The notes under the pieces: model-generated | The model's database searches: none | Told to the model about the DNA's origin: nothing | The model's input: the letters and a program-made list of their open reading frames with translations, nothing else | NCBI RefSeq assembly: GCF_008692035.1 | Contig: NZ_VTFG01000001.1 | Span: 2,170,001-2,234,000, forward strand | DNA: 64,000 nucleotides | Reading direction: 5' to 3' | From: Pseudomonas marginalis | Lineage (GTDB): Bacteria; Pseudomonadota; Gammaproteobacteria; Pseudomonadales; Pseudomonadaceae | Shown: in pieces, positions 26,051 to 35,036 of the stretch | How the letters are laid out: every line of letters begins with the position of its first letter | Position numbering within the stretch: position 1 is the stretch's first letter | Position numbers and translations under genes: made by a program

Positions 26051-27013
26051 ATGATGCTGCGAGTTCTTCTGTTTACCCTGACCCTGTTTACCGCCGTGGC
26101 CCACGCCGCCTCCCCTGTCGTACTGCAACGCCCGATCAGCCTGGACACCGGCAGTGGCGAACTGTTTGGCTCGCTGCTGCTGCCCCAGTCCGACAAACCG
26201 GTACCGGTGGTGTTGATCATCGCCGGCTCCGGCCCCACCGACCGCAACGGCAACAGCGCCGACGGCGCACGCAATGACAGCCTCAAGCGCCTGGCCTGGG
26301 TGCTGGCCCGGCATAACATCGCCAGCGTGCGCTACGACAAGCGCGGTGTGGCCGCCAGCCTCGCCGCCACGCCCGACGAACGCAACCTGACCCTCGATGC
26401 CTACGTGGCCGACGCGGTGGCCTGGGGTAAATTGCTCAAGGCCGACACACGCATGGGCCCGCTGATTGTGCTGGGCCACAGCGAAGGCGCGCTGGTTGCC
26501 GCCCTCGCCGCCCCCCAACTCGACCCGGCTGGAGTCATTTCCCTGTCCGGCAGCGCCCGCCCGGTCGACCAGGTGATCCGCCAGCAACTGGCCGATCACC
26601 TGCCCCCTGCCCTGCTGCTGCGCAGCAATGAAATCCTTGATCACCTCAAGGCCGGTCAGGTGGACGCCGATGTGCCTGGCCCGTTGCAGGGCATTTTCCG
26701 ACCCAGCGTGCAGCCTTATCTGATCAGCCTGTTTCGCGCCGACCCTTCAGCGGCCTTTGCGAAACTGCGCATGCCGGCGTTGATCATCCAGGGCAGCAAC
26801 GATATTCAGGTCGGTGTGGGCGACGCCGAGCAACTCAAAAGGGCCAAGCCCGATGCCGAACTGGCGGTGATCGAAGGCATGAACCACGTGATGCGCATCG
26901 TGCCCAACGACGTAAAGCAACAATTGGCCTCCTACAATGACCCGCAATTGCCGCTCGCCGCTGAACTGGGCACCCGCTTGGCAGGCTTTATCGACGGACT
27001 TCAACCCCGTTAA
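26051..27013 (+). CDS. Secreted or periplasmic alpha/beta hydrolase
   Basis: The 320-residue protein begins MMLRVLLFTLTLFTAVAHA, a clear Sec signal peptide cut after AHA. The mature part is an alpha/beta hydrolase with oxyanion region IIAGSGPTDRNGN, nucleophile elbow GHSEGAL near residue 146, an Asp in IIQGSNDIQVG and a His in EGMNHVMR. The start could be 26051 or 26054. The substrate is unknown; family members act on esters or peptides. It lies divergent from aroC. Confidence 0.85.
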   Translation: MMLRVLLFTLTLFTAVAHAASPVVLQRPISLDTGSGELFGSLLLPQSDKPVPVVLIIAGSGPTDRNGNSADGARNDSLKRLAWVLARHNIASVRYDKRGVAASLAATPDERNLTLDAYVADAVAWGKLLKADTRMGPLIVLGHSEGALVAALAAPQLDPAGVISLSGSARPVDQVIRQQLADHLPPALLLRSNEILDHLKAGQVDADVPGPLQGIFRPSVQPYLISLFRADPSAAFAKLRMPALIIQGSNDIQVGVGDAEQLKRAKPDAELAVIEGMNHVMRIVPNDVKQQLASYNDPQLPLAAELGTRLAGFIDGLQPR

Positions 27014-27059
27014 CCGACAATTTGCCTCCAGTCCTGCAAAAAGCGGCCGATAAGCCCAG

Positions 27060-27085
27060 AGTCGACAGCAAAAAGACTGTCGACT
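27060..27085. promoter_or_regulatory. Perfect inverted repeat upstream of a membrane-anchored coiled-coil gene
   Basis: AGTCGACAG (27060-27068) and CTGTCGACT (27077-27085) form a 9-bp stem with loop CAAAAAGA. No T-run follows. It lies 27 bp before the next ATG, so it may be an operator or an mRNA structure. Confidence 0.5.
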
Positions 27086-27112
27086 GGCAGGGCTTGGACA
27101 GGATCGCACCGC

Positions 27113-27922
27113 ATGACAACCACTGAAGCAACACCGGAACCGACCGCCGACACCCCGGCTGAAAAAACCGAGGCCATCGACACGGCGGCTCCCCTGCCGT
27201 GGGCGGATGTTCAGGCCGAGCATTTCAAGATGCTGCGCCTGGCCCCGCTGGCCACCGACCGCGCCACCGGCCTGCGGCCGCTGCGGTTCGTACAGTTCGG
27301 CTATGCCGAGCGCCATGACAAACACCACAGCCTGTTGCGCATGGTGATCCAATTGCCGGGGCAGCGGGTGCGCCGTGAGCAGAACCATCTGGATATCTGG
27401 GTGGATCACGATAAACACCGCGTGCACTTCGGCCCGGGCAACAGCCTGGAAATCGAACCGGCCAACCGCGGCATCGGCCGCTTCCTGGTGGCCCAGGGCG
27501 CCGCGTGGGCGAAGAAAAAATGGTCAAGCTACCGCGTCGACGGCGTGGACCTGGCCAACAAGGACGCACTCAACGAAGCCACACGCCTGCGCCGCGATCA
27601 CTTCCTGCGCGTCCAGGGTTTCGATGTGGCCTACGCCGATGTGCAGCACCTCAAAGGCAACGTGCAGCCGGGCAAGGTCAGCGACGTACTGGACAGTTGG
27701 AACACCGAGAAGGTGCAGTTCGTGGAGATCCTTGAAGCCGCGCAGATGCTGCAACAGGCCGAGCACAACCTGCTGGAGCAGGAAGTGAAGCTGCGCAAGG
27801 AAGAAGAAAAGGTCACCAAGTTCAAGCGTGAGGACAGCGGGTTGCGCTTTACCATCACCTGCCTGGTGGCATTTACCGTGTTTCAGGCGGGGCTGTTGAT
27901 CTGGATTGCCACGCACCGATAG
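27113..27922 (+). CDS. Hypothetical coiled-coil protein with C-terminal membrane anchor
   Basis: The 269-residue protein has an acidic, Thr/Glu/Pro-rich N-terminus (residues 1-27) and a central domain without recognised motifs (LRFVQFGYAERHDKHHSLL...). A probable coiled coil at about 205-240 (QQAEHNLLEQEVKLRKEEEK) follows, then one transmembrane helix at the very end (FTITCLVAFTVFQAGLLIWI). The topology should be tail-anchored with the bulk in the cytoplasm. I do not recognise the family, though the position near prmB and aroC is probably ancestral in Pseudomonas. Confidence 0.8.
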   Translation: MTTTEATPEPTADTPAEKTEAIDTAAPLPWADVQAEHFKMLRLAPLATDRATGLRPLRFVQFGYAERHDKHHSLLRMVIQLPGQRVRREQNHLDIWVDHDKHRVHFGPGNSLEIEPANRGIGRFLVAQGAAWAKKKWSSYRVDGVDLANKDALNEATRLRRDHFLRVQGFDVAYADVQHLKGNVQPGKVSDVLDSWNTEKVQFVEILEAAQMLQQAEHNLLEQEVKLRKEEEKVTKFKREDSGLRFTITCLVAFTVFQAGLLIWIATHR

Positions 27923-27942
27923 CCGGCTGGAAAGCCATCGAA

Positions 27943-27973
27943 AGGTGGGAGGGGGCGTGGCCCCTCCTACATT
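27943..27973. repeat. GTGGGAGGG-type intergenic hairpin
   Basis: GTGGGAGGGG and CCCCTCCTAC form a stem between two convergent genes. It belongs to the family also found at 31942, 35934, 51134, 53615, 58637 and 60049. Confidence 0.8.
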
Positions 27974-27990
27974 TCCTACCCTAAGCTTGG

Positions 27991-28899
27991 TTAAACCCGA
28001 GCGGCGAAGATTGCCTGGTGCTCTCGGCACTGTTCGGCCGTGAGCATGAACACCCCATGCCCACCCCGCTGGAAATCCAGCCAGGCGAAGTCCACTTCCG
28101 GGTACAGCGCGTCAACATGCACCTGGCTGTTGCCCACCTCGACAATCAGCAAACCCTTCTCGGTCAGGTGGTCCGCCGCCTCGGCCAGCATGCGCCGCAC
28201 CAGGTTCAGGCCATCGTCGCCGCAGGCCAGGCCCAGCTCCGGCTCGTGCTGGTATTCGTCCGGCATGTCGGCAAAGTCTTCGGCATCCACATACGGCGGG
28301 TTCGACACGATCAGGTCAAAGCGCTGGCCCGGCAGGCCGTCGAAGCCGTCGCCCTGCACGGTGTACACACGCTCGTCGACACCATGGCGCTCGATATTCT
28401 GATTGGCCACTTCCAGGGCTTCGAAGGACAGGTCACCGAGTACCACTTCGGCGTCCTGGAACTCGTAGGCGCAGGCAATGCCGATGCAGCCGGAGCCGGT
28501 GCACAGGTCGAGGATGCGCGTCGGTGGTTGGGCCAGCCAAGGTTCGAAGCGGTTTTCGATCAACTCGCCGATAGGTGAGCGCGGGATCAGCACGCGCTCG
28601 TCAACGATAAACGACATGCCGCAGAACCACGCCTCTTTCAACAGGTAGGCCGTGGGCACCCGCTCATGGATACGGCGATGCAACAAACGCTGTACGTGAG
28701 AGATTTCCTCTTCTTCCAGGTTGCAATCGAGGTAGCTGTCGGCAATTTCCCATGGCAGGTGCAAGGCACCGAGCACCAACTGCCGGGCTTCGTCCCAGGC
28801 ATTGTCGGTGCCATGGCCAAAAAACAGGTCTTCCCCATGGAAACGGCTGACGGCCCAACGGATGTGGTCGCGCAAGGTGCGCAGGCGGGATGTGATCAC
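27991..28899 (-). CDS. prmB: Ribosomal protein uL3 glutamine N5-methyltransferase PrmB
   Basis: The 302-residue product starts at GTG 28899 ([15 protein letters not shown]), with CCAGGAG upstream; the frame opens earlier but the alignment ends here. SAM motif [14 protein letters not shown] and the glutamine-binding motif [12 protein letters not shown], typical of N5-glutamine methyltransferases, are both present. PrmB methylates a glutamine of ribosomal protein L3 and helps large-subunit assembly. The N-terminal helical region distinguishes it from the release-factor enzyme PrmC. Confidence 0.95.
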   Translation of the reverse strand: MITSRLRTLRDHIRWAVSRFHGEDLFFGHGTDNAWDEARQLVLGALHLPWEIADSYLDCNLEEEEISHVQRLLHRRIHERVPTAYLLKEAWFCGMSFIVDERVLIPRSPIGELIENRFEPWLAQPPTRILDLCTGSGCIGIACAYEFQDAEVVLGDLSFEALEVANQNIERHGVDERVYTVQGDGFDGLPGQRFDLIVSNPPYVDAEDFADMPDEYQHEPELGLACGDDGLNLVRRMLAEAADHLTEKGLLIVEVGNSQVHVDALYPEVDFAWLDFQRGGHGVFMLTAEQCREHQAIFAARV

Positions 28900-29139
28900 G
28901 GGGGGCAGACTCCTGGAAAAAACGACTGGCGATTCTAACAGTCTTCGCCTGTATCGACGATGTACGAAAACCTGTTGCCGTACGTCGGATTTCATCCAAA
29001 TCGCCATCATTCGGTTAAACATCGCCACCACTTGACATGGCTGCACGCCAGCAACGGCGTACCTTACGATAGTAGCGATTCACAGAACCGCTCAGCCAGT
29101 GGACAATGACGCAAAAGCCCCCCTCACAGGAGCCCCAGA

Positions 29140-29730
29140 ATGTCCGTTCCAAAGACGATGTTTCAACTCAGCGGTCGTGGTTACGCAGCTGCCAACCTTG
29201 CCCATGCGACCCTCGTGATCATCGACGCTCAAAAGGAATACCTCAGTGGCCCGCTCGCCCTCTCCGGCATGGACGCGGCGGTCGGCAATATCAAGCAACT
29301 GGTCGCCGCCGCGCGCAACGCCGGGCGCCCGATCGTGCACGTGCGCCACCTGGGTACCGTGGGCGGCCTGTTTGACCCCCAGGGCGAACGCGGTGAGTTC
29401 ATCCCCGGCCTCGAACCTCAAGGTGACGAAACCATCATCGGCAAGCTGCTGCCCAGCGCCTTCCACGGCACCGGCCTGGAAAAACACCTGCAGGACCTCG
29501 GTTCCCTGGACCTGATCGTCTGCGGCTTCATGAGCCACTCCAGCGTCAGCACCACCGTGCGTGCCGCGAAGAACCTGGGGTTTCGCTGCACCCTGGTGGA
29601 AGACGCCTGTGCCACCCGCGACCTGCCTTACAAAGGTGGCATCCTGAGCGCCGAGCATGTGCAGCAGACCGAGATGGCCATCATGGCTGACAATTTTGCC
29701 ACTCTCGCACTGACTAAAGACCTGATCTGA
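29140..29730 (+). CDS. Isochorismatase-family hydrolase
   Basis: The 196-residue protein has the isochorismatase/cysteine-hydrolase fold: IIDAQKEY with the catalytic Asp29, a Lys near residue 101, and the strand-turn VCGFMSHSSVSTTVRAA. At the position where amidase-type members carry the nucleophilic Cys, Ser is found. True isochorismatases such as PhzD also lack this Cys, so the reaction is uncertain. CACAGGAGC precedes the ATG. It is divergent from prmB. Confidence 0.83.
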   Translation: MSVPKTMFQLSGRGYAAANLAHATLVIIDAQKEYLSGPLALSGMDAAVGNIKQLVAAARNAGRPIVHVRHLGTVGGLFDPQGERGEFIPGLEPQGDETIIGKLLPSAFHGTGLEKHLQDLGSLDLIVCGFMSHSSVSTTVRAAKNLGFRCTLVEDACATRDLPYKGGILSAEHVQQTEMAIMADNFATLALTKDLI

Positions 29731-29871
29731 TCGCCCTTCGGGTGAGCGGCGCGGCCTGTTGCAGGTCCCGCTCATCCGCAAAGCCCTCTCATTTGGCGCA
29801 TTTACCTCGGGTACAGGAACAACCTGTGTATCTTCCGGTCGAAGGGCCGATACCCTGGAGGAAAGGTCGGA

Positions 29872-30192
29872 ATGAAGATATCCGATGGTTTTGACGCTCG
29901 TCGCTTGCGCCCCAAGGGCCCGAGCAACTGGCGTCTGCGCCTGGTGGCCGGCATTGCCGCGCTGCTGGCGGTCGTAGGTTTGCTGTTGACCGGCGCTGGT
30001 GGCGCCGGTTTGTCTGGCCACTCGCCGGCCCTTGGCGAACTGAATGCCAGCCCTGGCGGCTCGGCGATTCTGCTGGGGATCGGGCTGCTCGTGCTGTGGC
30101 TGGGCATATGGCTGTGGCGTCGCAGCCGTCGGAAGATGCGCCAGCCGTTGTCACTGAACATCGCCTCGCACCTGATGAAAAAGCACGACTGA
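29872..30192 (+). CDS. Hypothetical two-helix membrane protein
   Basis: The 106-residue protein has transmembrane helices at about residues 24-42 (LVAGIAALLAVVGLLLTG) and 62-80 (ILLGIGLLVLWLGIWLW), and Arg-rich flanks (RRSRRKMRQ). TGGAGGAAAGG precedes the ATG. No family is recognised. It lies between the isochorismatase-like and Smr genes. Confidence 0.75.
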   Translation: MKISDGFDARRLRPKGPSNWRLRLVAGIAALLAVVGLLLTGAGGAGLSGHSPALGELNASPGGSAILLGIGLLVLWLGIWLWRRSRRKMRQPLSLNIASHLMKKHD

Positions 30193-30267
30193 TGGCGCTT
30201 GGATAGCGTTTCCTGCGCCCCGGCCGCCGCGATTTAGGTAAACTGCCCGCCCTTCGCGGAGGCTGAC

Positions 30268-30825
30268 ATGCAAGACGACGATTTTTCCCTGTTCAAAAAC
30301 GAGCTGCGCGGCGTCAAGCCGATCAAGCACGACCGCGCCGACACCGGCAAACCCAAGGCCGACCGCGCACAGATCGCCAAGCTGCGCCAGGCTGCTACCG
30401 TACGCACCGATGCCACCACCGTGGATGGCCTGTCAGACCAGTTCGTGATCGATGTCGGCCCCGAAGACGAGCTGATGTGGGCCCGCGACGGCGTACAGGA
30501 AAGCCAGATGCGCAAGCTCAAGGCCGGTCAGATCCCGTTCGAAGGCAGCCTCGACCTGCACGGCATGAACGTGGAGAAAGCCCGGGAAACCCTGTGGGCC
30601 TTCCTCGCCGAAGCCACCAAGTTCGAAATCCGCTGCGTGCGCGTCACCCATGGCAAGGCGGTGCGCTTGGACGGCAAGCGGCCGATGATCAAGAGCCACG
30701 TCAACACCTGGCTGCGCCAGCATGCCCAGGTGCTCGGCTTTACCTCGTGCCAGGCCCGTCATGGGGGCGCGGGTGCGGTGTATGTGATGCTCAAGCGCAC
30801 GATGATGGAAGGGCGCGACGAGTAA
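30268..30825 (+). CDS. Smr domain protein
   Basis: The 185-residue product has a C-terminal Smr (small MutS-related) domain: GSLDLHGMNVEKARETLWAF at about 91-110, VRVTHGKAV and the C-terminal ARHGGAGAVYVMLKR. Smr domains are nucleases acting on DNA or RNA; the LDLH and HG motifs are intact. It resembles the YfcN/SmrB family, of which E. coli SmrB cuts mRNA at collided ribosomes, though YfcN-type subgrouping here is inference. It is followed 78 bp later by folE. Confidence 0.9.
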   Translation: MQDDDFSLFKNELRGVKPIKHDRADTGKPKADRAQIAKLRQAATVRTDATTVDGLSDQFVIDVGPEDELMWARDGVQESQMRKLKAGQIPFEGSLDLHGMNVEKARETLWAFLAEATKFEIRCVRVTHGKAVRLDGKRPMIKSHVNTWLRQHAQVLGFTSCQARHGGAGAVYVMLKRTMMEGRDE

Positions 30826-30903
30826 CAAGTGCCATCGTCAGGCTTGCAGCGATGTGTCGGCCACCGTAACCTTGCGCTTTGCGAAAATCCCACAGGTAGT
30901 TTC

Positions 30904-31449
30904 ATGTCCCTGGAACAGAATTACACCGCGATCCTCGGCCAACTCGGCGAGGACGTCTCCCGCGAGGGCCTGCTCGACACGCCCAAGCGTGCCGCCAAGG
31001 CGATGCAGTACCTTTGCCGCGGCTATGAACAGACACTCGAAGAAGTCACCAACGGTGCCTTGTTCAGCTCCGACAACAGCGAAATGGTGCTGGTCAAGGA
31101 CATCGAGTTGTACTCGCTGTGCGAACACCACCTGCTGCCGTTTATCGGCAAGGCGCATGTGGCGTATATCCCGAGCGGCAAGGTGCTGGGCCTGTCGAAG
31201 GTCGCGCGGATTGTCGACATGTATGCGCGCCGCCTGCAGATCCAGGAAAACCTCAGCCGCCAGATCGCCGATGCGGTGATGCAAGTGACCGGTGCCCTGG
31301 GCGTGGCCGTGGTGATCGAAGCCAAGCACATGTGCATGATGATGCGCGGTGTGGAGAAACAGAATTCGTCGATGATCACCTCGGTGATGCTGGGTGAGTT
31401 CCGCGAAAACGCGGCCACCCGCAGTGAATTCCTCAGCCTGATCAAGTAA
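30904..31449 (+). CDS. folE: GTP cyclohydrolase I
   Basis: The 181-residue protein starts [17 protein letters not shown] at 30904; the frame extends upstream without support. The zinc-site residues are in [14 protein letters not shown], and the later Cys lies in [14 protein letters not shown]. The enzyme converts GTP to 7,8-dihydroneopterin triphosphate, the first step of tetrahydrofolate and pterin synthesis. Length and motifs fit type I (zinc-dependent). A terminator follows directly. Confidence 0.95.
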   Translation: MSLEQNYTAILGQLGEDVSREGLLDTPKRAAKAMQYLCRGYEQTLEEVTNGALFSSDNSEMVLVKDIELYSLCEHHLLPFIGKAHVAYIPSGKVLGLSKVARIVDMYARRLQIQENLSRQIADAVMQVTGALGVAVVIEAKHMCMMMRGVEKQNSSMITSVMLGEFRENAATRSEFLSLIK

Positions 31450-31463
31450 CAGGCCGGGTAGGG

Positions 31464-31493
31464 AAAAACCGGCGTTCATCGCCGGTTTTTTTT
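31464..31493 (+). terminator. Rho-independent terminator of folE
   Basis: AAAAACCGGCG (31464-31474) pairs with CGCCGGTTTTT around TTCAT and continues into a run of eight T. It lies 15 bp after the folE stop. Confidence 0.95.
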
Positions 31494-31550
31494 CGCCTGC
31501 AAAATTGAGGTAAGCTGCGGCCCCTTCTTCATGGGCAAGAGGTTTCAGCC

Positions 31551-31922
31551 ATGTTCGTCAAAGCACTTCGAGTGGGCCTCGGCCACGTCATCATCGCCGG
31601 CGACTTCCTTACCCGCCCGCGCAAAAAGCAGCGCCCTGCCGAACAACAGGCGCAGGTGAACGCAGCGGCCAAGGACCTGACCCTGTATCAATTCCACGCC
31701 TGCCCGTTCTGCGTGAAGACCCGCCGCACCCTGCACCGCCTGAATGTGCCGGTGGCGCTGAAGGATGCGAAGAACAACGAGCAGGACCGCCAGACCCTGC
31801 TGGAGCAAGGCGGCAAGATCAAGGTGCCGTGCCTGCGTATCGAAGAGAATGGCCAGACCACCTGGATGTATGACTCCAAGGTAATCATCGATTACCTGGA
31901 CAAGCGTTTCGCCGCGATCTGA
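31551..31922 (+). CDS. Glutaredoxin family protein
   Basis: The 123-residue protein has an N-terminal extension of about 42 residues (one short hydrophobic stretch then RPRKKQRP) before a glutaredoxin fold. The CPFC active site lies in YQFHACPFCVKTRRTL, the cis-Pro in IKVPCLRI, and the glutathione-binding region in MYDSKVIIDYL. The extra N-terminus may attach it to the membrane. It is predicted to reduce disulfides or bind glutathione. Confidence 0.87.
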   Translation: MFVKALRVGLGHVIIAGDFLTRPRKKQRPAEQQAQVNAAAKDLTLYQFHACPFCVKTRRTLHRLNVPVALKDAKNNEQDRQTLLEQGGKIKVPCLRIEENGQTTWMYDSKVIIDYLDKRFAAI

Positions 31923-31941
31923 CAGACCTGGGCAGATTCAC

Positions 31942-31967
31942 TGTGGGAGGGGGCAAGTCCCTCCCAG
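31942..31967. repeat. GTGGGAGGG-type intergenic hairpin
   Basis: TGTGGGAGGGGGCAAGTC is followed by CCTCCCAGAG in the gap between two convergent genes. It may also act as a shared transcription end. Confidence 0.75.
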
Positions 31968-31969
31968 AG

Positions 31970-32290
31970 TTAGTCCAGTAGTGCCAAATCGAGATCGAGC
32001 AGCGCCGAGCCGAGGCACTTGCCATGGGCATCCAGCGCCAGCGAGCGGGTTACGCCGCCGCGCAATATACCCGGCAGTACGAAGTTCAGCGCCTGCACAT
32101 TCGGCAGTTCATAGCGCCGCACCGGGGCCGCGTCCGGCTCCAGCAGGCCGGCAAAAAAGTCGGCCACGCGCTCGGCGGTAAGCTGTTCACACAACAGCAG
32201 ATAATCCTCGGCCCGGTAAGCAATGATCGAAATGTTCGAGGTATCGCCCTTGTCGCCGGTACGGGAATGGGCCAGCGTGTGCAGTTTCAT
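31970..32290 (-). CDS. AtuA C-terminal domain protein (separate small subunit)
   Basis: The 106-residue protein (MKLHTLAHSRTGDKGDTSNI, YELPNVQALNFVLPGILRGG) matches the C-terminal domain found fused in full-length AtuA proteins. Here it is a free gene whose ATG overlaps the stop of the large AtuA gene by 4 bases (ATGA), so translation should be coupled and the two subunits probably associate. AtuA-type proteins belong to acyclic terpene and related branched acid catabolism, but the exact reaction is unclear. Confidence 0.82.
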   Translation of the reverse strand: MKLHTLAHSRTGDKGDTSNISIIAYRAEDYLLLCEQLTAERVADFFAGLLEPDAAPVRRYELPNVQALNFVLPGILRGGVTRSLALDAHGKCLGSALLDLDLALLD

Positions 32291-33612
32291 GCTTCGATCC
32301 TCGGGTTGACCGCGTCACGGGGCAGCAGCAATGACGCCACCGCCACCACCTGCCGTACGCTCTTGCTGGCACCGCCGCCGCCGGACGGGCCGTTGGTGTA
32401 GAGGGTTTCCACTTCATTGCCGACCCGCACCGCTTCGCTGCGTTCTTCACAGCGGGCCGCCACGCGCAGGCGCACTTCCCAGGGCTCTACGCTGCTGCGC
32501 GGACCGTGCAGCGAGTCCATGCCGATCAGTTCGGCGCGTACGTCCTGCATCTTCACACCCATCAGTTGCAAACGCTTGAGTACGACATCCCGCGCCAGCT
32601 GCGCCCGTGCGACCGCGCCGGGACCGCCGTAGGACATTTGCCCTTCGCCAATCCAGCCATCCAGGTAACCGACGCTCACCTTCAACTGCTCGGGCCGTGC
32701 GCGGCCAGCAGCACCGTGGGCACGTACCCGATCAACGCCCTCCTCATCAAACCCCACCTGGGAAAAATCGGCAGTCACGTCCGGGGTGAGATACGCCGCA
32801 GGATCATGCACTTCGTAGATCAACTGCTCGGTGCAGGTGGCACGACTGACCCGCCCACCGGAGCCTGCCACCTTAGTGATCACGGCCTCACCCTCGGCAT
32901 CGATTTCAGCCAACGGAAAGCCCAGGCGTGCGAGGTCATCCACATCCTTGAAACCGGGATCGGCAAAATAGCCGCCGCTGACCTGCCCGGCACACTCCAG
33001 CAGATGCCCGACCAACGTGCCGCGCCCCAGGCGCTGCCAATCATCCGCTGCCCAGCCGAACGCAAACATCTGCGGCGCCAGGAACAGCGACGGGTCGGCC
33101 ACCCGCCCGGTGATCACCACATCGGCGTCGGCGCGCAGGGCCTGCAAAATGCCGTCGACGCCCAGGTAGGCATTCGCGGAAATCAGTCGCTTGCCGAGTG
33201 AACCCACGGTCCGGCCGTTATCCAGTACTTGCTCGGGGCGCAAGACGTCCAGCACGTCATCGCCGACCACCGCCACCACCTTGAGGGCCAGGCCCAGCTC
33301 ATGGGCAATCCGCCGCACTTCAAGCGCCGCCGACACCGGGTTGGCCGCGCCCATATTGGTGATCACCCGCAGGCGGCGGCGCCCTTCATGGCGGCCGACG
33401 TAAGGCAACACACGCTGCATGCGCTCACTGAGCAGCGGGTCATACCCCCCCTGTGGATCGCTGATTCGTGCCTGTTGTGCCAAGGCGATGGTGCGCTCGG
33501 CCAGGCACTCGAACACCAGGTAATCCAGGTCGCCCAGCTCGGCCAGTTCCACGGCAGGTTCGATGCGGTCGCCGGAGTAGCCGGCGCCGGAACCGATGCG
33601 CAAGGTTTTCAT
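32287..33612 (-). CDS. AtuA family (DUF1446) acyclic terpene utilisation-type protein
   Basis: The 441-residue product starts MKTLRIGSGAGYSGDRIEPA and contains LVFECLAERTIA, TNMGAANP and VITGRVADPSLFLAP, typical of DUF1446/AtuA. It follows the CitMHS gene by 1 bp and overlaps the small subunit gene. None of the other atu genes (carboxylase subunits, dehydrogenases) is nearby. The substrate is therefore probably a carboxylic acid brought in by the linked transporter rather than a terpene, which is inference. Confidence 0.85.
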   Translation of the reverse strand: MKTLRIGSGAGYSGDRIEPAVELAELGDLDYLVFECLAERTIALAQQARISDPQGGYDPLLSERMQRVLPYVGRHEGRRRLRVITNMGAANPVSAALEVRRIAHELGLALKVVAVVGDDVLDVLRPEQVLDNGRTVGSLGKRLISANAYLGVDGILQALRADADVVITGRVADPSLFLAPQMFAFGWAADDWQRLGRGTLVGHLLECAGQVSGGYFADPGFKDVDDLARLGFPLAEIDAEGEAVITKVAGSGGRVSRATCTEQLIYEVHDPAAYLTPDVTADFSQVGFDEEGVDRVRAHGAAGRARPEQLKVSVGYLDGWIGEGQMSYGGPGAVARAQLARDVVLKRLQLMGVKMQDVRAELIGMDSLHGPRSSVEPWEVRLRVAARCEERSEAVRVGNEVETLYTNGPSGGGGASKSVRQVVAVASLLLPRDAVNPRIEA

Positions 33613-33613
33613 T

Positions 33614-34906
33614 TCAAATCACTCCCAGGAGCAACGCCGTCAGGGTCATCAACACCGACGCGGCAAACAGAAAAGGAATGGTGAAGCGCTGGTGATCGGC
33701 CAATTCGATCTTGCACAGGCCCACCAACAGGAAGGTCGCCGGGGTCAGCGGACTGACCGGAAAACCGGTGGTGTGTACGCCCAGCAACGACGCCTGGGCC
33801 ACTTGCAGCGGGTCGACGCCCAGGGCCTTGCCGACTTCGGCGATCACCGGCATCACGCCGAAATAATAGGAGTCGGGATCGAACAGCATGCTCAGCGGCA
33901 TGGACATAAAGCCCACCACGGCCGGAATCAGCTTGCCGTGTCCGGCCGGAATCTGCGCTACCGCCACTTCGGCGATGGCCTTGAGCATGCCGGTGCCTTG
34001 CATGATGCCGGTGAACACCCCGGCGGCGAGCAGGATACTGGCCATGGTCAGGGCGGTTTTCGCATGGGCATCGATGCGGGCGCGTTGGGCGTCCACGTTC
34101 GGGTAGTTGATGCACAGCGCTGCCACGGTGCCGAGCATGAACATCACCACCGGGTCGACCCAGCCGGCGATCATCACCACCATGACCAGCACGGTCAGGA
34201 TCAGGTTGACCCAGAACAGGCGGGGGCGGCGCAGCTTGATGTCGTCGTCGCTGAGCACCCGTTGCGGCACGGCGTCCACGCTGGAGCCGGCGCCCAGGCC
34301 CAGGCGTCTTTCTTCTCGCCGGCCGAGCCACCAGGCGCAGGCGAAGACGAAGATCAGCCCGACGATCTGCACCGGGATCAGCGGCTGGAACAGGTCCGCC
34401 ACCGGCACGTGCAAGGCCGCCGAAGAGCGCAGCACCGGGCCGGTCCACGGCAGGAAATTGACCCCGGCGGCCATCGCGCAGACACAGGCGAGGATGCGTT
34501 TATCGATGCCCAGCCGCGTATACAACGGCAGCATCGCCGGCACCGTCACCAGAAAGGTCACGGCACCGGAACCGTCCAGGTGCACCAACAGGGCCAGGGT
34601 CGCAGTCCCAACGACAATCCGTGTAGGACGTGTCCCTACCGTGCGCAGGATGCGATCAATGATGGGATCGAGCATACCGGCATCGGTCATGATCCCGAAA
34701 AACAGGATCGCGAACACGAACATGCCCACCACGGGGGCGACGTTCTTGATGCCGGTAATGATGAAGGCACTGGTTTGCAGGCCGAACCCACCGAGCAGCG
34801 CGGCGATGATCGGCAAGGCGATCAGGGCCACCAGTGGCGAAAGGCGTTTGCTCATGACGGCAGCGAGCAGGCACAGGATGGTAATGACACCCAGGGTTGC
34901 GAGCAT
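33614..34906 (-). CDS. CitMHS family divalent-metal-citrate/proton symporter-type transporter
   Basis: The 430-residue protein has about 12 transmembrane helices and the CitMHS pattern (GVITILCLLAAVMSKRLSPL at the start, LVHLDGSGAVTFLVTVPAML and MPLSMLFDPDSYYFGVMPVI). Characterised members import citrate with Mg or Ca. It is the first gene of the unit with the two AtuA-type genes and is divergent from a LysR regulator gene. The true substrate is open. Confidence 0.87.
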   Translation of the reverse strand: MLATLGVITILCLLAAVMSKRLSPLVALIALPIIAALLGGFGLQTSAFIITGIKNVAPVVGMFVFAILFFGIMTDAGMLDPIIDRILRTVGTRPTRIVVGTATLALLVHLDGSGAVTFLVTVPAMLPLYTRLGIDKRILACVCAMAAGVNFLPWTGPVLRSSAALHVPVADLFQPLIPVQIVGLIFVFACAWWLGRREERRLGLGAGSSVDAVPQRVLSDDDIKLRRPRLFWVNLILTVLVMVVMIAGWVDPVVMFMLGTVAALCINYPNVDAQRARIDAHAKTALTMASILLAAGVFTGIMQGTGMLKAIAEVAVAQIPAGHGKLIPAVVGFMSMPLSMLFDPDSYYFGVMPVIAEVGKALGVDPLQVAQASLLGVHTTGFPVSPLTPATFLLVGLCKIELADHQRFTIPFLFAASVLMTLTALLLGVI

Positions 34907-35036
34907 GGGTTACTCCAGAGCGGCCTTGGTGGCCGGTTATTGTTTTCCCTGGAGTATTGGAAGCGCGTTACTCTTTGTAAATTGGAATGTTCAGCCAGTC
35001 ATATTCGTAAAAACAAAACGCTCGAGAACAACAACA

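Noticed and set aside
33596..35036. Long plus-strand frames running over the CitMHS gene into the LysR gene
   Set aside because: They are antisense to a clear 12-helix transporter; LysR homology begins only at 35037.
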